From contig JAABVY010000231.1 in the NCBI GenBank assembly GCA_011777135.1, positions 1 through 23,569 on the forward strand: 23,569 nucleotides of DNA, read 5' to 3'. A program made the position numbers and the translations under genes. This DNA comes from Candidatus Zixiibacteriota bacterium (GTDB lineage Bacteria; Zixibacteria; MSB-5A5; JAABVY01). The notes under the pieces were generated by a model. That model was not told the origin of the DNA. It made no database searches and worked only from the letters and a program-made list of their open reading frames with translations. Shown piece by piece: positions 22,009 through 23,569 of this stretch. Positions within the stretch are counted from its first letter, which is position 1; each line of letters begins with the position of its first letter.

Positions 22009-23569
22009 ATGAGTGAAACCAGAAAGACAATTTCGGATCAGGATGTAGGTAACCTGTCCCGGAATATAAATCAATTTCAAGACCTCCGGGAACAGTTAAT
22101 TATTGAAAAAAGCATCATAAGCTCTCTTGATGATCCAGCCGGAGCAAAGGGCGACCTGTCCTACCGCTCCCGAATTTCCGAGATCGAACACTACCGGGCC
22201 AACATTGCCGAGGGAAAGATCTGGCTTACTGCTGTAGAGGCCGCCCTGATGGATTCTACCGGGATGATCAAGCGCGCCAAGGAAATTGCCATCGCATTGG
22301 ACAATAACACTTGCACTGCCGCTCTTCGTGACTCCATGGCCGATGAGGTTGAGTCGCTTCTTGATGAATTGCTGCGTGTTGCAAACCGTCAGCAAGATGG
22401 CCGGTACATCTTTGCCGGGCAGATGACTTTTACCAGACCTTTTAGCGAATCCCCCAAAGGGATTAAGTATAATGGTGATCAGGGAAGTATAAAATGTCAG
22501 GTCGGAGCCGGAAACGAAGTAGCAGTCAACATTCCAGGCTCAGATATTTTCACCAGACCGTTCAGAATTCTCGGGGAAGACAGCGATCTTGAAGCGGGGA
22601 TTGATGAGCGTACTCGTTTAGCAGATTTGAACAGTGGAAGGGGTATCGATTTATCACCCGGATCATTCATGATCACAGATCATAATCTGAATAATTCTAT
22701 TACGGTGACAATACCTCCCGGCACATTCTATATCGAAACTCTAATCAGCGAAATTAACGATCAGCTTGACGCCGGTGGAATGGATAATCTTACAGTTCAA
22801 TATGGTGAAGAGGGAAACAATCTCAGGCTGGTCGCCCGGGATAAGCCTCAGGTTTCTCCATCCACCCCGCTTTCAAACCTGAACTATGGAAATGGGATTG
22901 GCTCTGAACCGTACGAGATCCGCATCAAAAGCGATGATAATTCCATAGATTTGACCGTGGATCTCCTGGCAGCATCAACAATCGGAGATATTATTGAGAC
23001 AATCAATCGGACACTCGATATCCATGGCATAAAGAATGTAATTGCCAGTCTGAATCCGGCCTCAACCGGAATAGATATCCAGGACAAGAATGACAGACCT
23101 CTGGGCCTTCAGATCTCGGAAAACCAGAAAGATTCGTGCACTGCGGAGGGATTGGGCATAATAGGCACTATCGAATTTACACTATCCGGGAGTGACCTGA
23201 ATCCCCGGCCTGATTTCAGTCTTGAAGATGCGGCTCCCGGAAATACGACAGCAGCGGATATTGGAATATTGGGCAATTTCCATTACGATCTTGTCGGACG
23301 GGATCTCGATCCGCGGATTACTCTCCTGACCCCTCTTGCAATGTTAAACAATGGATCAGGAGTTGAATTGAATGAAATTATGATTGCTCAGGGATCGAGT
23401 TCATTAAATTTGAATTTTGGAGATACAGGAATAGAAACAATAGGAGATTTGATAAATGCCGTAAATAGCCTCGGTTTATCAATGAAGGCATCGATAAATG
23501 AGAATCAAAAGGGTATACAGATAGAGTCTACTATTATCGGACAGACTCTATTGGTCGAAGATATCGCTG
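22009..23569 (+). CDS. flgL: FlgL-type hook-filament junction protein, partial (3' end beyond window)
   Basis: Open for 520 codons from ATG 22009 to the window end with no stop. FlgL joins hook to filament outside the cell. The flagellin-like N-domain shows SLDDPAGAKGDLSYRSRISEIEHY (39-62), DEVESLLDELLRVANRQQDGRYIFAGQ (112-138) and TRPF. After residue 200 come three FliD/flagellin-IN-like units (about 203-280, 288-370, 443-520; L-x-x-LN-x-G-x-G followed by a TIGDLI-x-x-IN helix) and two LGI-x-G ... G-x-DL-x-P units (382-399, 418-435). The first residues lack the common MR(V/I)T start, and SGKRI is replaced by IEKSI. TTG 21991 is a possible earlier start. The Shine-Dalgarno is weak. Confidence 0.8.
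   Translation, partial: MSETRKTISDQDVGNLSRNINQFQDLREQLIIEKSIISSLDDPAGAKGDLSYRSRISEIEHYRANIAEGKIWLTAVEAALMDSTGMIKRAKEIAIALDNNTCTAALRDSMADEVESLLDELLRVANRQQDGRYIFAGQMTFTRPFSESPKGIKYNGDQGSIKCQVGAGNEVAVNIPGSDIFTRPFRILGEDSDLEAGIDERTRLADLNSGRGIDLSPGSFMITDHNLNNSITVTIPPGTFYIETLISEINDQLDAGGMDNLTVQYGEEGNNLRLVARDKPQVSPSTPLSNLNYGNGIGSEPYEIRIKSDDNSIDLTVDLLAASTIGDIIETINRTLDIHGIKNVIASLNPASTGIDIQDKNDRPLGLQISENQKDSCTAEGLGIIGTIEFTLSGSDLNPRPDFSLEDAAPGNTTAADIGILGNFHYDLVGRDLDPRITLLTPLAMLNNGSGVELNEIMIAQGSSSLNLNFGDTGIETIGDLINAVNSLGLSMKASINENQKGIQIESTIIGQTLLVEDIA

Overview
The window is bacterial chromosomal DNA in three blocks. Positions 1-15648 carry one long plus-strand ribosomal superoperon: the 3' end of tuf, then the complete S10, spc and alpha operons in classical order (rpsJ to rpsC; rplP to secY; adk-map-infA-rpmJ-rpsM-rpsK-rpsD-rpoA-rplQ). 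Gaps are tiny or overlapping almost throughout. The run ends at a perfect palindrome followed by a T-run (15670-15696). rpmJ (37 codons) is included.

Positions 15791-19677 hold a convergent minus-strand pair. The upstream gene encodes a probable lipid-anchored TPR protein (478 aa). The downstream gene encodes an 813-aa protein that joins about 430 residues of membrane helices, GT-C glycosyltransferase-like in layout, to a TPR array. The two genes are 8 bp apart and share a plausible sigma-70 promoter.

Positions 20101-23569 hold a plus-strand flagellar cluster that looks compacted or eroded. It contains a FlgF-type rod protein without its N-terminal D0 segment, a 46-aa signal-peptide ORF, a 35-aa FlgM-like ORF, a full-length FlgN-type chaperone, the first 57 codons of a FlgK-like protein, csrA, and an open FlgL-type gene that runs off the window. 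The order follows the textbook flgF/G-A-H-I-J-M-N-K-L array, but most of the intervening sequence is absent. A GG-N10-GC sigma-54-like site lies in front of the cluster. A hairpin that presents GGA in its loop lies just upstream of the csrA Shine-Dalgarno, as expected for CsrA autorepression.

Organism: probably a diderm bacterium, judging from a flagellar rod/hook-type locus, a likely lipoprotein and a GT-C-like protein. S14, S4, L36 and adenylate kinase are all in zinc-binding form. L17, L22, L29 and S3 carry charged C-terminal tails. These traits recall FCB-type or candidate-phylum lineages such as Zixibacteria, but that placement is a weak inference from gene style, not a phylogeny.

How the parts work together: the first block builds the ribosome, RNA polymerase alpha, the Sec channel, IF-1, the nucleotide-balancing adenylate kinase and N-terminal methionine removal. 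The second block is probably an envelope or surface-glycan module. The third serves late flagellar assembly and its post-transcriptional control, if it is still functional.
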